57,753 nucleotides of DNA from an uncultured Clostridia bacterium (lineage in GTDB: Bacteria; Bacillota; Clostridia; TANB77; CAG-508), in the NCBI GenBank assembly GCA_934162615.1, contig CAKPJK010000004.1:1-57753 (forward strand), written 5' to 3'. Of this stretch, positions 9,399 through 18,010 are shown piece after piece. Position numbers and translations under genes: made by a program. Below the pieces are notes generated by a model. It searched no databases, was not told the origin of the DNA, and saw nothing but the letters and a program-made list of their open reading frames with translations. Each line of letters starts with the position of its first letter. Positions within the stretch are counted from its first letter, which is position 1.

Positions 9399-10683
9399 TT
9401 ATCTTTCTTCTTCTACGTAACTTTCTTCCTGAACTAATACTTTTTTCTTGTTTGGAGACTCTACATACTGTTCTTCACCATGCATTATTGATTTAATTCT
9501 TATATCTTGTCCATTTTCTTCATTGCTCCCCAATATTACTATATGAGAATATTCATCTTGGACTTTTTTTATTGCTTTTCCTACATTCCTAATACTACCT
9601 TTATAAGAAATATTTTCTCCCATGTCTTCTAACTTTTTAATAACTTTCAATACAAATTCTGGTGTAGCATCAATACTATATAATGCAATTTTTCTCTTAA
9701 TACTTTCAAATTGCATCTCTGGACTATTTCTTTCTATTGCTTCAACTCCAGAAGCAACACTCCAAAAGCTTTGTATTTTATCATTCCATCTTTGGGCATA
9801 CTGAGTATATTCTCCACCGTCTCCAAGTGCAATTCCATCTAATGTTCTAAATCTTAATGCAAAGTTATCTACCGTTTCTATGCTGTGCAGATCTTTAGCA
9901 TCAAAATATACAGTATTATTTGTTATATAACTCAATCCTTCTCCCATTTTATATATTCCAATATATTCCTCTGGCAAGTTTAATTTGTTATCTTTCATAT
10001 CTTTATATTTAACAACCATTGCATCTTGTGTGAAAAGTTGCTTCAATTGTTCACATTTTACCTTATCTGTAATATACTTATCAAATATTATCATTCTTTC
10101 CTGTAAAGACGCAAATTGTAGTTGATGTAAAATATTAGGTAATTCTTCAGATGATACATATCTTCCCAATATTTCTCTTAAAGCAGAAAAATTATTAATA
10201 CATATCTTGGTTTTTATTCCGCTGTTTTTGAAATAAATTAGTCATTGCACTAGCAAGTTGTATTAAATTAATATCTAGATTTTTGTCATCAGCTTTTTTT
10301 TCGTTAATCATAGAATAACCTATTTGAGTAAAATGTCTTGAGTGACTATTTCTATATCTGAATAATGGTGCTACAAATGATATTCTTTGAGCTTGTCCAT
10401 TGTTTTGTACTATATAATTTCTGAAAACAGATGGTGTGGAATCACATGACAGCATAAGTGATTTTCCTGATTTACTATTCAAAGTATAGACTTTATTTTT
10501 TGCAGTATTAGCACCTCTAATAAATGTTGAAGTATATCCAAGTGGTGAATATTTTTTTAATTTGCATCCTATTTTCTCTCCACTTTTTGCATGATTATCT
10601 AAAATGGTTCTTTCCCTTTTTATCCATGTTTCATCTCTGTCAAACATTCCATGAGGTAATCTTAAATATTCTTGATCATTCAT
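9399..10683 (-). CDS. HisRS/HisZ-like class II aminoacyl-tRNA synthetase paralogue, interrupted by a +1 frameshift at CGG
   Basis: Two adjacent frames join into one 427-residue protein if the C of CGG at 10219-10221 is skipped; the span is 3n+1. The first part carries a class II motif 2-like segment (APLFRYRNSHSRHFTQIG). The junction then reads as a HisRS-like insertion region (ICINNFSALREIL). The second part has a motif 3-like GDGGEYTQY and a C-terminal anticodon-binding-like domain (GKAIKKVQDEYSHIVILG). The HisRS segment usually reading RGLDYY appears as EGLSYI, which loses the catalytic Arg, so this is probably not the housekeeping HisRS. In this cluster it may activate an amino acid for amide formation or act as a regulatory subunit like HisZ. 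Confidence 0.75.
10219..10221 (-). other. In-frame CGG at the +1 frameshift of the HisRS-like gene
   Basis: In the zero frame CAG CGG AAT leads to a stop seven codons after the CGG. Skipping the C (10221) gives CAG GGA ATA AAA and rejoins the frame of the second half. Confidence 0.8.
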
Positions 10684-10699
10684 TTTTTGCCTCTTTCAT

Positions 10700-11704
10700 T
10701 TATACTTTTTCTACAATCTTTTTATTTTCATTTATTATAATTTCTTTTGATTTATTTTTCTTTTGTATAAAATACATTATAACTGCAACAATAATACATA
10801 TAGCAGCTACATATTTTCTCATATTCCCCATAGTTGTCCATAGTCCCATTACTCCCATTGGTATTACCCAATTCCAACACGCAATAGCTAATAAAGCAAT
10901 AATTGTTCCCCATTTTCTCTTAGCAATTTTTTGTATTCCTACAATTGCTGCATCAGCTGTTGAAAGTGATACACATAACACTATTAATATTAAAATAATA
11001 TTCATAACTCCGTTAAATTTGAAATTGGCCAATATTCCAACAAAAGTCATATATAATGCGAATAATCCTCCTGCTACATAATGAGCTTTCATTTTGTTTT
11101 CTTTTTTTAGTTTTTCTGCCATTTGCCAATTTTGAATGCACATTATTGGTCCCGAAAATAAAATTAAGCAAGAATTTAATGCCCATCTAATTTGACTTTC
11201 ATCTGTATACGCTACAATACTATATCTTTCTACATTTCCTACAAATCCAAATATCATTAATACAAATAAAAATCCATAACATAATAACCATAATGGATTA
11301 TCTAAAAAAATACTTTTTTTTAATCCATCTTTGTATAATGCAATAGTCATAATTAACATAATTGAAATTGAAATGATTTTTGCTATTAAATTAGTCATAA
11401 ATTCTAGATTACATAAATATTGATAAATAGCATTTAATTGTATCCATAAACAAAAAACACTAACAATAGTTGTAAAAACCATTACTATTTTAGAATTAAC
11501 CACTTTATCTAAATTTGGTATCCTATACGCTATAAATCCAAATAACGGTATAGCTAAAGAATTTGCTATTGCCCAAATTAGAAATGGTATAAATCCTTTT
11601 GTTTGTACTGTTTCCATTCCTACAACTAAAGACGTTCCCCATGCCCAACTTGCAGCTAATGACATAGCATAAAAAAATGTACTATCTTTGAAAAATTTTT
11701 TCAT
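10700..11704 (-). CDS. Polytopic permease, possibly LeuT-fold
   Basis: The 334-residue product has about ten membrane segments. A glycine-rich first helix (AASWAWGTSLVVG) and the paired helices after it resemble amino-acid and sodium-solute symporters of the LeuT fold, but I cannot assign a family. It is the first gene of the operon leading into the HisRS-, PanC- and PurD-like genes (16-base gap), so it probably imports a precursor or exports the product. Its ribosome binding site is oddly far from the ATG, with a hairpin in between (11715-11731). Confidence 0.65.
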   Translation of the reverse strand: MKKFFKDSTFFYAMSLAASWAWGTSLVVGMETVQTKGFIPFLIWAIANSLAIPLFGFIAYRIPNLDKVVNSKIVMVFTTIVSVFCLWIQLNAIYQYLCNLEFMTNLIAKIISISIMLIMTIALYKDGLKKSIFLDNPLWLLCYGFLFVLMIFGFVGNVERYSIVAYTDESQIRWALNSCLILFSGPIMCIQNWQMAEKLKKENKMKAHYVAGGLFALYMTFVGILANFKFNGVMNIILILIVLCVSLSTADAAIVGIQKIAKRKWGTIIALLAIACWNWVIPMGVMGLWTTMGNMRKYVAAICIIVAVIMYFIQKKNKSKEIIINENKKIVEKV

Positions 11705-11714
11705 AATTTTCTTT

Positions 11715-11737
11715 GCTGATTTTTTATCAGCCCTCCC
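11715..11737 (-). promoter_or_regulatory. Hairpin between Shine-Dalgarno and start codon of the permease gene
   Basis: On the minus strand GGGAGG is followed at once by GCTGAT-AAAAA-ATCAGC, a perfect 6-bp hairpin, and then about 11 bases to the ATG. Linear spacing is too long for efficient initiation; folding the hairpin would bring the two together. This could be a translational control element. Confidence 0.5.
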
Positions 11738-11745
11738 TTCTTTAT

Positions 11746-11773
11746 ATTATATATATCAAAACTTTAAAAACAA
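11746..11773 (-). promoter_or_regulatory. Promoter of the permease/HisRS-like/PanC-like/PurD-like operon
   Basis: The minus strand shows TTGTTT (11768-11773), a 16-base spacer and a perfect TATAAT (11746-11751), about 42 bases before the permease ATG. The -35 is only partly consensus. Confidence 0.5.
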
Positions 11774-11836
11774 ATATATAATTTTTTATAAGTTTAATCT
11801 CTATCCTTATTAATTTCATATATAAAAAGCTTCTTA

Positions 11837-12829
11837 TTATTTACTTATTTTTATTTTTATTTCATTATCTATATTCATTTCTGCAGTCCCGCCTATTGGA
11901 AATGTGAACATAGGTGTTGTATGGCCAAAATCTGCATCTATAACAATTGGTATATCTTTTAGCTCTTTTTTATTTTCAATTATTTCCTTCCATTTATCAT
12001 AATTCATTTCAGAAATATTTTCTGCTCTTCCAATTACTAATCCTCTAATTTTCTTTCCTTTAGCAGAATGTAATAAAGATTGAAGATTTCTATCAAATTC
12101 CTTGTTAAAATATTTCCCTGTTTCGCCATCATCTTCAATAAATAGAATACTATCTTCTAATTCAGGCATATATTCTGTCCCCTGTAATAAATTTAATGTG
12201 CATAAATTGCCTCCAATTACCTTTCCCTTTGCAGTGCCTGAATGTAAAATCTTCATTCCTTCATTTTTAATAAAATTTCTCTCTTCTTGATTTTTAATCC
12301 ATTTATCATCGCTCCATTCTTCTGATGATTTTATTTCTACCTCATCATTCATACACATTTTTAAAAAATATTCCATTGAATATTCAGTTCCATATTTCAT
12401 TCCAAGAGAGAAGAATTGAATGCCTAAATATGTAATCATTCCTGTTTTGGCATATATCGAATTTATCAATGCTGTTATATCTGAAAATCCACAAATAATT
12501 TTAGGATTATCTTTTATCAAATCATAATCTATATAATCCAATATTTGATTTACGTTATGTCCCCCTATAGCTGTCATTATAGCTGTTACATTTTTGTCCA
12601 AAAATGCTTCATGCAAATCCTGAACTCTATCTTTAATACTCGCACACTTAAAATTTTCACTTTCATATTTCATTGCATTTTTGCCAAAACTAACTTTGAA
12701 TCCTTTGCTCTCTAATTTTTTCGTTGCATTCTCTATTATATCCTCATTCAAAATTTTCAGGCTTCTTGATGGTGCAATAATTCTAATTTCATCTCCAATT
12801 TTTAGTTTTTGTGGTATGATTTTTTTCAT
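11837..12829 (-). CDS. MccF-like serine peptidase, S66 family
   Basis: The 330-residue protein matches the S66 family (LD-carboxypeptidase and MccF). The nucleophile Ser is in GFSDITAL, the Glu in FIEDDGET, and the His in FGHTTPMFTFPIGG, so the catalytic triad is complete. IGGHNVNQILDYIDYDLI is closer to the MccF branch than to LdcA. MccF hydrolyses the aminoacyl-nucleotide amide of microcin C and other aminoacyl adenylate analogues, giving self-immunity. It lies directly upstream of a cluster containing an aminoacyl-tRNA synthetase paralogue and two ligases, so an immunity role is plausible. Peptidoglycan recycling is the alternative. The ribosome binding site AAGGAG is well placed. It has its own transcript start, since a promoter lies between it and the permease. 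Confidence 0.85.
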   Translation of the reverse strand: MKKIIPQKLKIGDEIRIIAPSRSLKILNEDIIENATKKLESKGFKVSFGKNAMKYESENFKCASIKDRVQDLHEAFLDKNVTAIMTAIGGHNVNQILDYIDYDLIKDNPKIICGFSDITALINSIYAKTGMITYLGIQFFSLGMKYGTEYSMEYFLKMCMNDEVEIKSSEEWSDDKWIKNQEERNFIKNEGMKILHSGTAKGKVIGGNLCTLNLLQGTEYMPELEDSILFIEDDGETGKYFNKEFDRNLQSLLHSAKGKKIRGLVIGRAENISEMNYDKWKEIIENKKELKDIPIVIDADFGHTTPMFTFPIGGTAEMNIDNEIKIKISK

Positions 12830-13109
12830 ATATTCTTTTCTCCTTCAAATTTATCTAGTATATTTATTTAAAATCCATAATATTTTATCTATGGTATTGT
12901 CAATACATTTTATATCAATATTGTTATATTTTTGCGAGTATTACTATTTCTACTATTAATATTTTTACAGTTTAGCACTTTTTTTCTGCAAAAATTGTCG
13001 AATTTTGTAAAAAAATTAAATTTTTCGTAATTTTTATTACAATTTAGTACGATATCAATCATAAATTTCGACAATAATCACATGTCTTGTATTATTTCTA
13101 TATGTTATT

Positions 13110-13157
13110 ATTAATATGTAATTCTTTTGAGAAGTATCAGTCTAAAATTGAACTTTA
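13110..13157 (+). pseudogene. Degraded asnB 3'-end remnant 1
   Basis: The sequence resembles the end of asnB: a TTAATATGT stretch, then GAGAAGTATCAG and a tail reading EKYQSKIEL before a TAA. The segment between is scrambled, so only the last residues are in frame. Confidence 0.65.
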
Positions 13158-13559
13158 AAGAAAATAGAGGCTCTGTTTAAGATATCTCTATCACTTATAT
13201 TTTTTACTCTTTTTATCTAGCAATCTGCATATTTTTGATAAAACTGTTTTTATACTTCTATTCTATGTTTCATTAGTTTTTTCTTCTGTTTTTTTACTAT
13301 GTTTATTACAAAAGTGATTTTGAATGTAAATTTTCGCCCTCAGCTCTTTTTATAGCATACTTTAGGCTATTTTCTTACTTTGTTAAACAAAATATCAAAC
13401 AAAGTGATACTAACTAGCACTTTATTTCAGTAATCACATGTTTTATATTATTTTTTCGTTATTTTATATAAAAAAATCCATTTTTGTACATTGTGGTTTT
13501 TCCACTTTTTCTTACAGTATCAACGGTTATCTGTTCGTGTTGTTTTTTGACACCCAAGG

Positions 13560-13637
13560 ACCGGACCTCAACTTATGGCTTATTTGTGCCAAGTTAATAT
13601 GTGGCTTGAGAAGTATCAGCCTAAAATTGAGATTTAA
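13560..13637 (+). pseudogene. asnB C-terminal remnant 2
   Basis: The frame reads TGPQLMAYLCQVNMWLEKYQ and then PKIEI before TAA, almost the same as the asnB C-terminus at 6920-6998. There is no start or upstream homology, so it is the stump of a deleted or recombined second copy. Confidence 0.9.
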
Positions 13638-13647
13638 GTTTAAAATA

Positions 13648-13668
13648 GAGGTTCCATTTTGGAACCTC
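13648..13668. terminator. Terminator shared by the asnB remnant and the MYG1-like gene
   Basis: A perfect stem GAGGTTCC/GGAACCTC encloses a 5-base loop. It is flanked by TTATAAAATT on the right and, read on the minus strand, by TATTTTAAA, so it could act in both directions. Confidence 0.75.
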
Positions 13669-14371
13669 TTATAAAATTAATATTCAAAATTCTCATTATA
13701 TTTTACTAGATTAATTGCTGAATCTAAAGTTTTAGTACAACATAATTTTCCATGTGTATCCACATACAATAAATCTTTAATATTTGATATTTTCCTTGCT
13801 TGTTCAATATCTTCTATAACAATTTCCTTTTTAAAATTTAATTTTGCATTTACTATTCTAATATCATAGCATTTTCTTTTTGACTTAAAAATTAAAAATT
13901 AAATATTTAATATTTTTATTTTCTAAAAAATCAATTGCCTTTCTATATGGTAATTCTTTATCAAATACAACATATTCTTCTTTGGATTCGTTTGTTGCTT
14001 TTATAATCATCTCTGTTGCTTCAACTTCTGCAATCGCATGTTTTAAATAAATATTCCAAAATTCATCTGCTAATTTTAAAGCATGAATAAAACCTTCTTC
14101 TTCCGTTATATCTTCATTCCATTCAGGATTACATAATTTAATAAAATCAGGTGATATCTTATTTTTTAAATATTCCATTTGCATATTATCTGTTGCATCT
14201 ATGTATTGTATTAATTCATTATCCATATATTCATAAACTTTATTTATATTTTTAATTTTTAAATCCTTTAAATATTTTTTTCCAAATTTTTTCCATAATA
14301 ACCCTATTGATGAATAAAAAATTCCATTTGCTCTCTGTCCATTTCTGTTTTTTTGATGGTGATCAAATTCT

Positions 14372-14374
14372 CCG
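14372..14374 (-). other. Second in-frame CGG frameshift site of the MYG1-like gene
   Basis: The zero frame reads GGA CTT CGG AGA ATT TGA. Skipping the C gives GGA CTT GGA GAA TTT GAT CAC CAT, leading directly into the DHH motif. Confidence 0.8.
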
Positions 14375-14543
14375 AAGTCCTATGTCATAAACAATTTTAT
14401 TTTTTAAATTCCATTTTTCATTTATAGATGGTACTCTTATCAAAATAATATCTTTATTAATTTTACTAAGAAATATTGTGGAAATAACATCATCCACATG
14501 AAATTTTCCAGAATGAGTTATACAATTTGCCTTTGTGATTTCT

Positions 14544-14546
14544 CCG
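14544..14546 (-). other. First in-frame CGG frameshift site of the MYG1-like gene
   Basis: After the 12 start codons, the zero frame TTA ACT CGG AGA ends soon at a stop. Skipping the C gives ACT GGA GAA ATC ACA and continues into THSGKFHVDD. Confidence 0.75.
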
Positions 14547-14613
14547 AGTTAATTGAATATTTTTATATCTATTTTTTTCCATTTATGTTTTCCTCCACCA
14601 TTATTATAATATT

Positions 14614-15203
14614 TTAGTAATAATTTTTCAATATTTCATCTCTTACCATTATAATCTATTGTCATAGAATTGTTTTCCTTAGAAATACTATTATCTTCTT
14701 TTTTTACACGTGGAAGTATTGGTGATAAATCAACAAGAGATAATTTATCTGGTAATATTCTTTTCTTACAACAACAATTCTTTATTGGATTTACTGTTCC
14801 TGAAAGTATATCGCAAAATAATTTTTTTTCCTTCATTACTTAAATATTGTTCTAGTGAAATGTCTTCATTAATTCCAACTTCTGACACTGGTATGAAAAT
14901 CAAACAAGGTGTTGTATCTTTATACTTATCCCAACACTTCTTGAAAAATACTAGTATTTCTTTTCGAGTAATTTCATATCCTAAATTACCAATTTTTTTG
15001 CTATTTGTCTTTTTTAAAAATCCACTTGATTTTTCTCGTCCTCTATTAACATATACTCATCAATATTTCTATAATTTTTTTGCAGTTCGTCAAAAACTTT
15101 TGAGGCAGTCGCAATTTGCGACCTCAAGTTATCAATTTCATTTTCTGTCAATTGAAAAAAATTTTTTCTGGAAATATATTAATATTTCTTCTAACTGTTT
15201 CAT
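14614..15203 (-). pseudogene. Decayed gene of unknown function with several homopolymer frameshifts
   Basis: From an ATG at 15203 the coding signal jumps frame at least four times: in the A6T7 run near 15165, in the T5A6 run near 15015, in the A8 run near 14828 and near 14638. Recoverable pieces include QLTENEIDNLRSQIATASKV, GYEITRKEILVFFKKCW and SGTVNPIKNCCCKKRILPDK. I do not recognise a family. No CGG codon is involved, unlike the neighbouring breaks. The order and spacing fit a gene that once preceded the MYG1-like gene. Open frames on the plus strand here are shadows. Confidence 0.6.
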
Positions 15204-15243
15204 TTATTCTTTTTGTAGTAAAATAAATCTTATTTTTTTACGT

Positions 15244-16833
15244 CTAGAACCCTATTCTATTTACCGTCTTTTCCTTTGGTACAGTCATCATATTAATTGC
15301 CTTTTCTATATCACCCTTAAGTATTGAATTTATAGCTTTACTATTGCTTTGTACAATTCTATCAGCCTGTTCAAATTTCACTTTTTCAAATAAATTTCTA
15401 ACATACCTTCCATTTCCAAAATTTTCTTTACTTTTTGCTTTTTTGAAATTCTCAATTAAAATTTCTTTACAATTATTTGTTAATTTATATTTTTCTTTTT
15501 TACATAATCCATTAAATATTTCAAATAATTCTTCCTCATTATAATCTGGAAAGTTAATAGTAAATTGTATCCTGCTTTCAAATCCAGGATTAAGTTTTAT
15601 AAGATTTTTCATTTCTTCAGTATAACCTGCAAGTATAATACAAATTTCATCTCTATGGTCTTCCATTTCTTTTATTAATGTTGCAATTGCTTCATCTTCA
15701 AAACTTCCCCTTTTATCTGATACTAAACTATAAGCCTCATCAATAAATAAAACACCACCAATTGCTTTTTCCACAGTATTATGTACTTTTTGAGCAGTCC
15801 ATCCAACATATTTATCAACTAGATCCCTACCATGAATTTCTGTAAAATCTCCACTTCCACTTAAAATATTTTCTTCTTCAAATATCTTTCCTATAACTCT
15901 TGCAATACTTGTCTTACCTGTACCTGGATTTCCTGTAAAGCACATATGTAATGATGGCATTTGCCCTCTTTCTTTGTTTATTTTTACATAATTCAAAATT
16001 TTCTCCATTTGCTTCTTTACATCTTCAAGCCCAACCAAGTTATTTAATTCCTCTTTTGCATCTGTTTTTTTCTTTGTATTTTTTATTTTTTGTTTTCTTG
16101 TAGTTGTATTATTTTCTGAGTAAAATTCCTTATTTTTATTTAACATTTGTCTATCTATAAAATTAATGTTTTTGCTTTTACATTCTATTATTAATTTTAT
16201 AATCATATTTTTTAAAACCCAAAATGGAACATCCGCATATGCTCTTATATCTTGCTTTTTATATGTTAGTTTTTGTTCATCAAATTTGTTTTTACAATAC
16301 ATGATTTTGTCATCTAATGATATTCTGTCTATTGTCATTCTAAATGATGCTAATTCACCAAGTTCTCCATCTACTTCTCCTTCACAAAAACTAGAATCTT
16401 CAAATATAAAAATTTTGTTTTTATATTGATTCATAATTTTTCTTAGATTATCTAATTCATCATTATAATTAATTCTTAATTTTTTCTCATTTATAACAAT
16501 TATTGATTCATCAACTCCAGCTATTTTGTCAAATGGGCAGTCTCTTCTGCTATTTATTATTTTATCAAGATAGCATATTTTATCATTTTCAATGATTTTA
16601 TATTTTATAAAAATTTTAGCACAAACTTTTATCAAATCATTTAATAAATTATAAGATGAATTGTTTCTTACAATTATATTATAATTTCCAAAATCTAATT
16701 CGTTGTTTTGTTTTAATTTTATATAAAGTATAATGTCTTTTAAAACTTCTTTGTTTTGTACTACTCCACATAAATTATCTAATTCATTTAATATTTTTTC
16801 ATCTTCTACATCCAATAAATATTTTTTTACCAT
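15244..16833 (-). CDS. CbxX/SpoVK-like AAA+ ATPase with a large N-terminal extension
   Basis: The 529-residue protein has its AAA+ module in the C-terminal half: Walker A GNPGTGKTS at 301-309, Walker B VLFIDEAYSL at 361-370, then the RIQFTINFPDY segment typical of the CbxX/CfqX/SpoVK group. Residues 1-260 are unlike that family. They contain IFIFEDSSFC, placed as a Walker-B-like strand might be, but no P-loop, so they may be a degenerate second AAA module. A Lys-rich linker (about 246-260) separates the halves. Such ATPases remodel protein partners; here the partner is unknown. The gene is followed by the decayed region and preceded by a bidirectional terminator. Confidence 0.85.
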   Translation of the reverse strand: MVKKYLLDVEDEKILNELDNLCGVVQNKEVLKDIILYIKLKQNNELDFGNYNIIVRNNSSYNLLNDLIKVCAKIFIKYKIIENDKICYLDKIINSRRDCPFDKIAGVDESIIVINEKKLRINYNDELDNLRKIMNQYKNKIFIFEDSSFCEGEVDGELGELASFRMTIDRISLDDKIMYCKNKFDEQKLTYKKQDIRAYADVPFWVLKNMIIKLIIECKSKNINFIDRQMLNKNKEFYSENNTTTRKQKIKNTKKKTDAKEELNNLVGLEDVKKQMEKILNYVKINKERGQMPSLHMCFTGNPGTGKTSIARVIGKIFEEENILSGSGDFTEIHGRDLVDKYVGWTAQKVHNTVEKAIGGVLFIDEAYSLVSDKRGSFEDEAIATLIKEMEDHRDEICIILAGYTEEMKNLIKLNPGFESRIQFTINFPDYNEEELFEIFNGLCKKEKYKLTNNCKEILIENFKKAKSKENFGNGRYVRNLFEKVKFEQADRIVQSNSKAINSILKGDIEKAINMMTVPKEKTVNRIGF

Positions 16834-16910
16834 TTATATTCCTCCTAGATTTTATATTTTACTACTTTTTTTATATATTATAAAAGTTGCATAACATTTA
16901 TAATATATGA

Positions 16911-16948
16911 AAAACTCTAAAGTTAATATACCTAACTTTAGAGTTTTT
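16911..16948. terminator. Bidirectional terminator between the WYL regulator and the AAA+ gene
   Basis: A perfect stem of AACTCTAAAGTTA with its complement encloses a 7-base loop and is flanked by A and T runs on both sides. It ends WYL transcription and insulates the AAA+ gene. Confidence 0.9.
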
Positions 16949-16986
16949 CTCAATATATATGGTCACGTAATGTACCTTTGTTGTAA

Positions 16987-17982
16987 TTATTTTTTATATC
17001 TTTCAATTGCATTTTCAACAATTTCTCTCATTTCATTCCTTAAATTTTCCGGCCTAATAACTTCAACCATATCAATATTTCTCATAGCCCACATCCTAAA
17101 TCCCATTGGATTTGAATCAACTATTAATTTGAAATTTTCATCATTCCCCGGTATTTTCTCAATAGTAACATTCTTTCCGAAAATATCGAATATAGCATTT
17201 AAAAGACATTTGTTGCAAACTGCTTCAATTTCTTCTTTTTTGCCACCAAACATTTCAACTGTCGATTCTGCAAAATCCCTAATTTGAGATTTTGTTTTTT
17301 TAATAGTTATTTTTTCATTTAGCTCTTTTACATTTTTCATTCTGTCTAGTCTGTAATGGTAGAATTTATCTTGTCCATCTTTTATTCCTATAAAATAAAA
17401 TTCTTGTTTATTATATACAATTGCAAATGGTGAAACTGTTGGTGTGCTTACTATTTGTTTTTCTAATTTATTTGTTATTTCATATTTCCAATATTCAAAT
17501 TTAATTTTATGATTATTATAAATACTACTAGAAATATCTTCTATATTTTTTATTACTTCGGCATTTTCTGTTTTACTATTTACAGAATATATTTGATAAT
17601 CTTTTAGTTTTTCATTTTCATATACTGTTTGCATGTTTTTACATTTTTTTATAATTTCTTTTGCTATACTTGGCACAATATAATTTGCATAACTAAAATT
17701 ATCAATTATAGCTCTTACTTCTCCAGGTTCAAAGTCTGTTTCTGGGTCTCTATTGAGGTAATACCCTTTTCCATTGTCTTCTCTTGTGCTTATGTCATAG
17801 TCTAATTTGTATTTTAGTAAATTGATGTTTCTTCTTATTGTTCTTGTGTCTATTTCGACATCATATATTTCTTTAATTTTTCTTTGTATTTCTGCTGCAG
17901 TAAGCATGTGTTCTTCGTCACTATATTTTTTTAATACATTTAATATGTATAATATATTTCCGTTTTTTTCATATAAATCCAT
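16987..17982 (-). CDS. WYL-domain transcriptional regulator
   Basis: The 331-residue protein has an N-terminal winged helix-turn-helix (residues about 15-80, including DTRTIRRNINLL) and a WYL domain with SPFAIVYNKQEFYFIGI and HYRLDRMKNV, the ligand-binding core. A C-terminal extension of WCX type follows. Such regulators often sense nucleic-acid fragments or nucleotides and control phage-defence or DNA-repair genes. It sits next to a DUF2779 nuclease and the replication-like island, which fits that role, but the target promoter is not evident. Confidence 0.88.
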   Translation of the reverse strand: MDLYEKNGNILYILNVLKKYSDEEHMLTAAEIQRKIKEIYDVEIDTRTIRRNINLLKYKLDYDISTREDNGKGYYLNRDPETDFEPGEVRAIIDNFSYANYIVPSIAKEIIKKCKNMQTVYENEKLKDYQIYSVNSKTENAEVIKNIEDISSSIYNNHKIKFEYWKYEITNKLEKQIVSTPTVSPFAIVYNKQEFYFIGIKDGQDKFYHYRLDRMKNVKELNEKITIKKTKSQIRDFAESTVEMFGGKKEEIEAVCNKCLLNAIFDIFGKNVTIEKIPGNDENFKLIVDSNPMGFRMWAMRNIDMVEVIRPENLRNEMREIVENAIERYKK

Positions 17983-18010
17983 AATATTTCTCCTTCGACA
18001 TTATCTTGAT

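Larger units (their letters stand above)
12830..13676. other. 847-base scrap zone without an intact gene
   Basis: No credible intact gene is seen. The stretch holds two fragments resembling the asnB 3' end on the plus strand (13110-13157 and 13560-13637). Each is preceded at a distance by a similar sequence beginning AATCACATGT (about 13077 and 13433), so the zone looks partly duplicated. It also holds an inverted repeat ACTTTGTT/AACAAAGT (13377-13384, 13398-13405) and a spaced TGTCGAA/TTCGACA pair (12996-13002, 13067-13073). It ends with the terminator at 13648-13668. Confidence 0.7.
13677..14582 (-). pseudogene. MYG1 family protein gene with three +1 frame breaks, two of them at CGG
   Basis: The start ATG at 14582 follows GGTGGAGG. 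With three single-base skips the frame gives a full-length 300-residue protein. It carries THSGKFHVDD, the metal-site motif of the MYG1/UPF0160 family; EFDHHQKN, the DHH-like motif; and a typical C-terminal end (KDLLYVDTHGKLCCTKTLDSA). Two breaks are at in-frame CGG codons (14544-14546 and 14372-14374), where skipping C restores ACT-GGA-GAA and CTT-GGA-GAA. The third is in a T5 run before TAA at about 13885-13892. MYG1 proteins are predicted phosphoesterases or nucleases. The homopolymer lesion and the decayed neighbour suggest degeneration, but if CGG shifting is real only one true lesion remains. Confidence 0.8.

Noticed and set aside
12996..13073. TGTCGAA/TTCGACA pair as small-element terminal repeats
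   Set aside because: Only 7 bp match and nothing recognisable lies between.
13377..13405. ACTTTGTT/AACAAAGT inverted repeat as an insertion-sequence end
   Set aside because: There is no transposase, no matching distant end and no target duplication; it is short enough to be chance in AT-rich DNA.
13885..13892. Third frame break of the MYG1-like gene as programmed shifting at TTT TAA
   Set aside because: It lies in a T5 run and fits simple slippage; no other site of this type is seen.
15095..15130. GTCGCAATTTGCGAC palindrome as an operator or terminator
   Set aside because: It lies inside the decayed coding sequence (NLRSQIAT) and has no T-run; it is probably a product of the codons.
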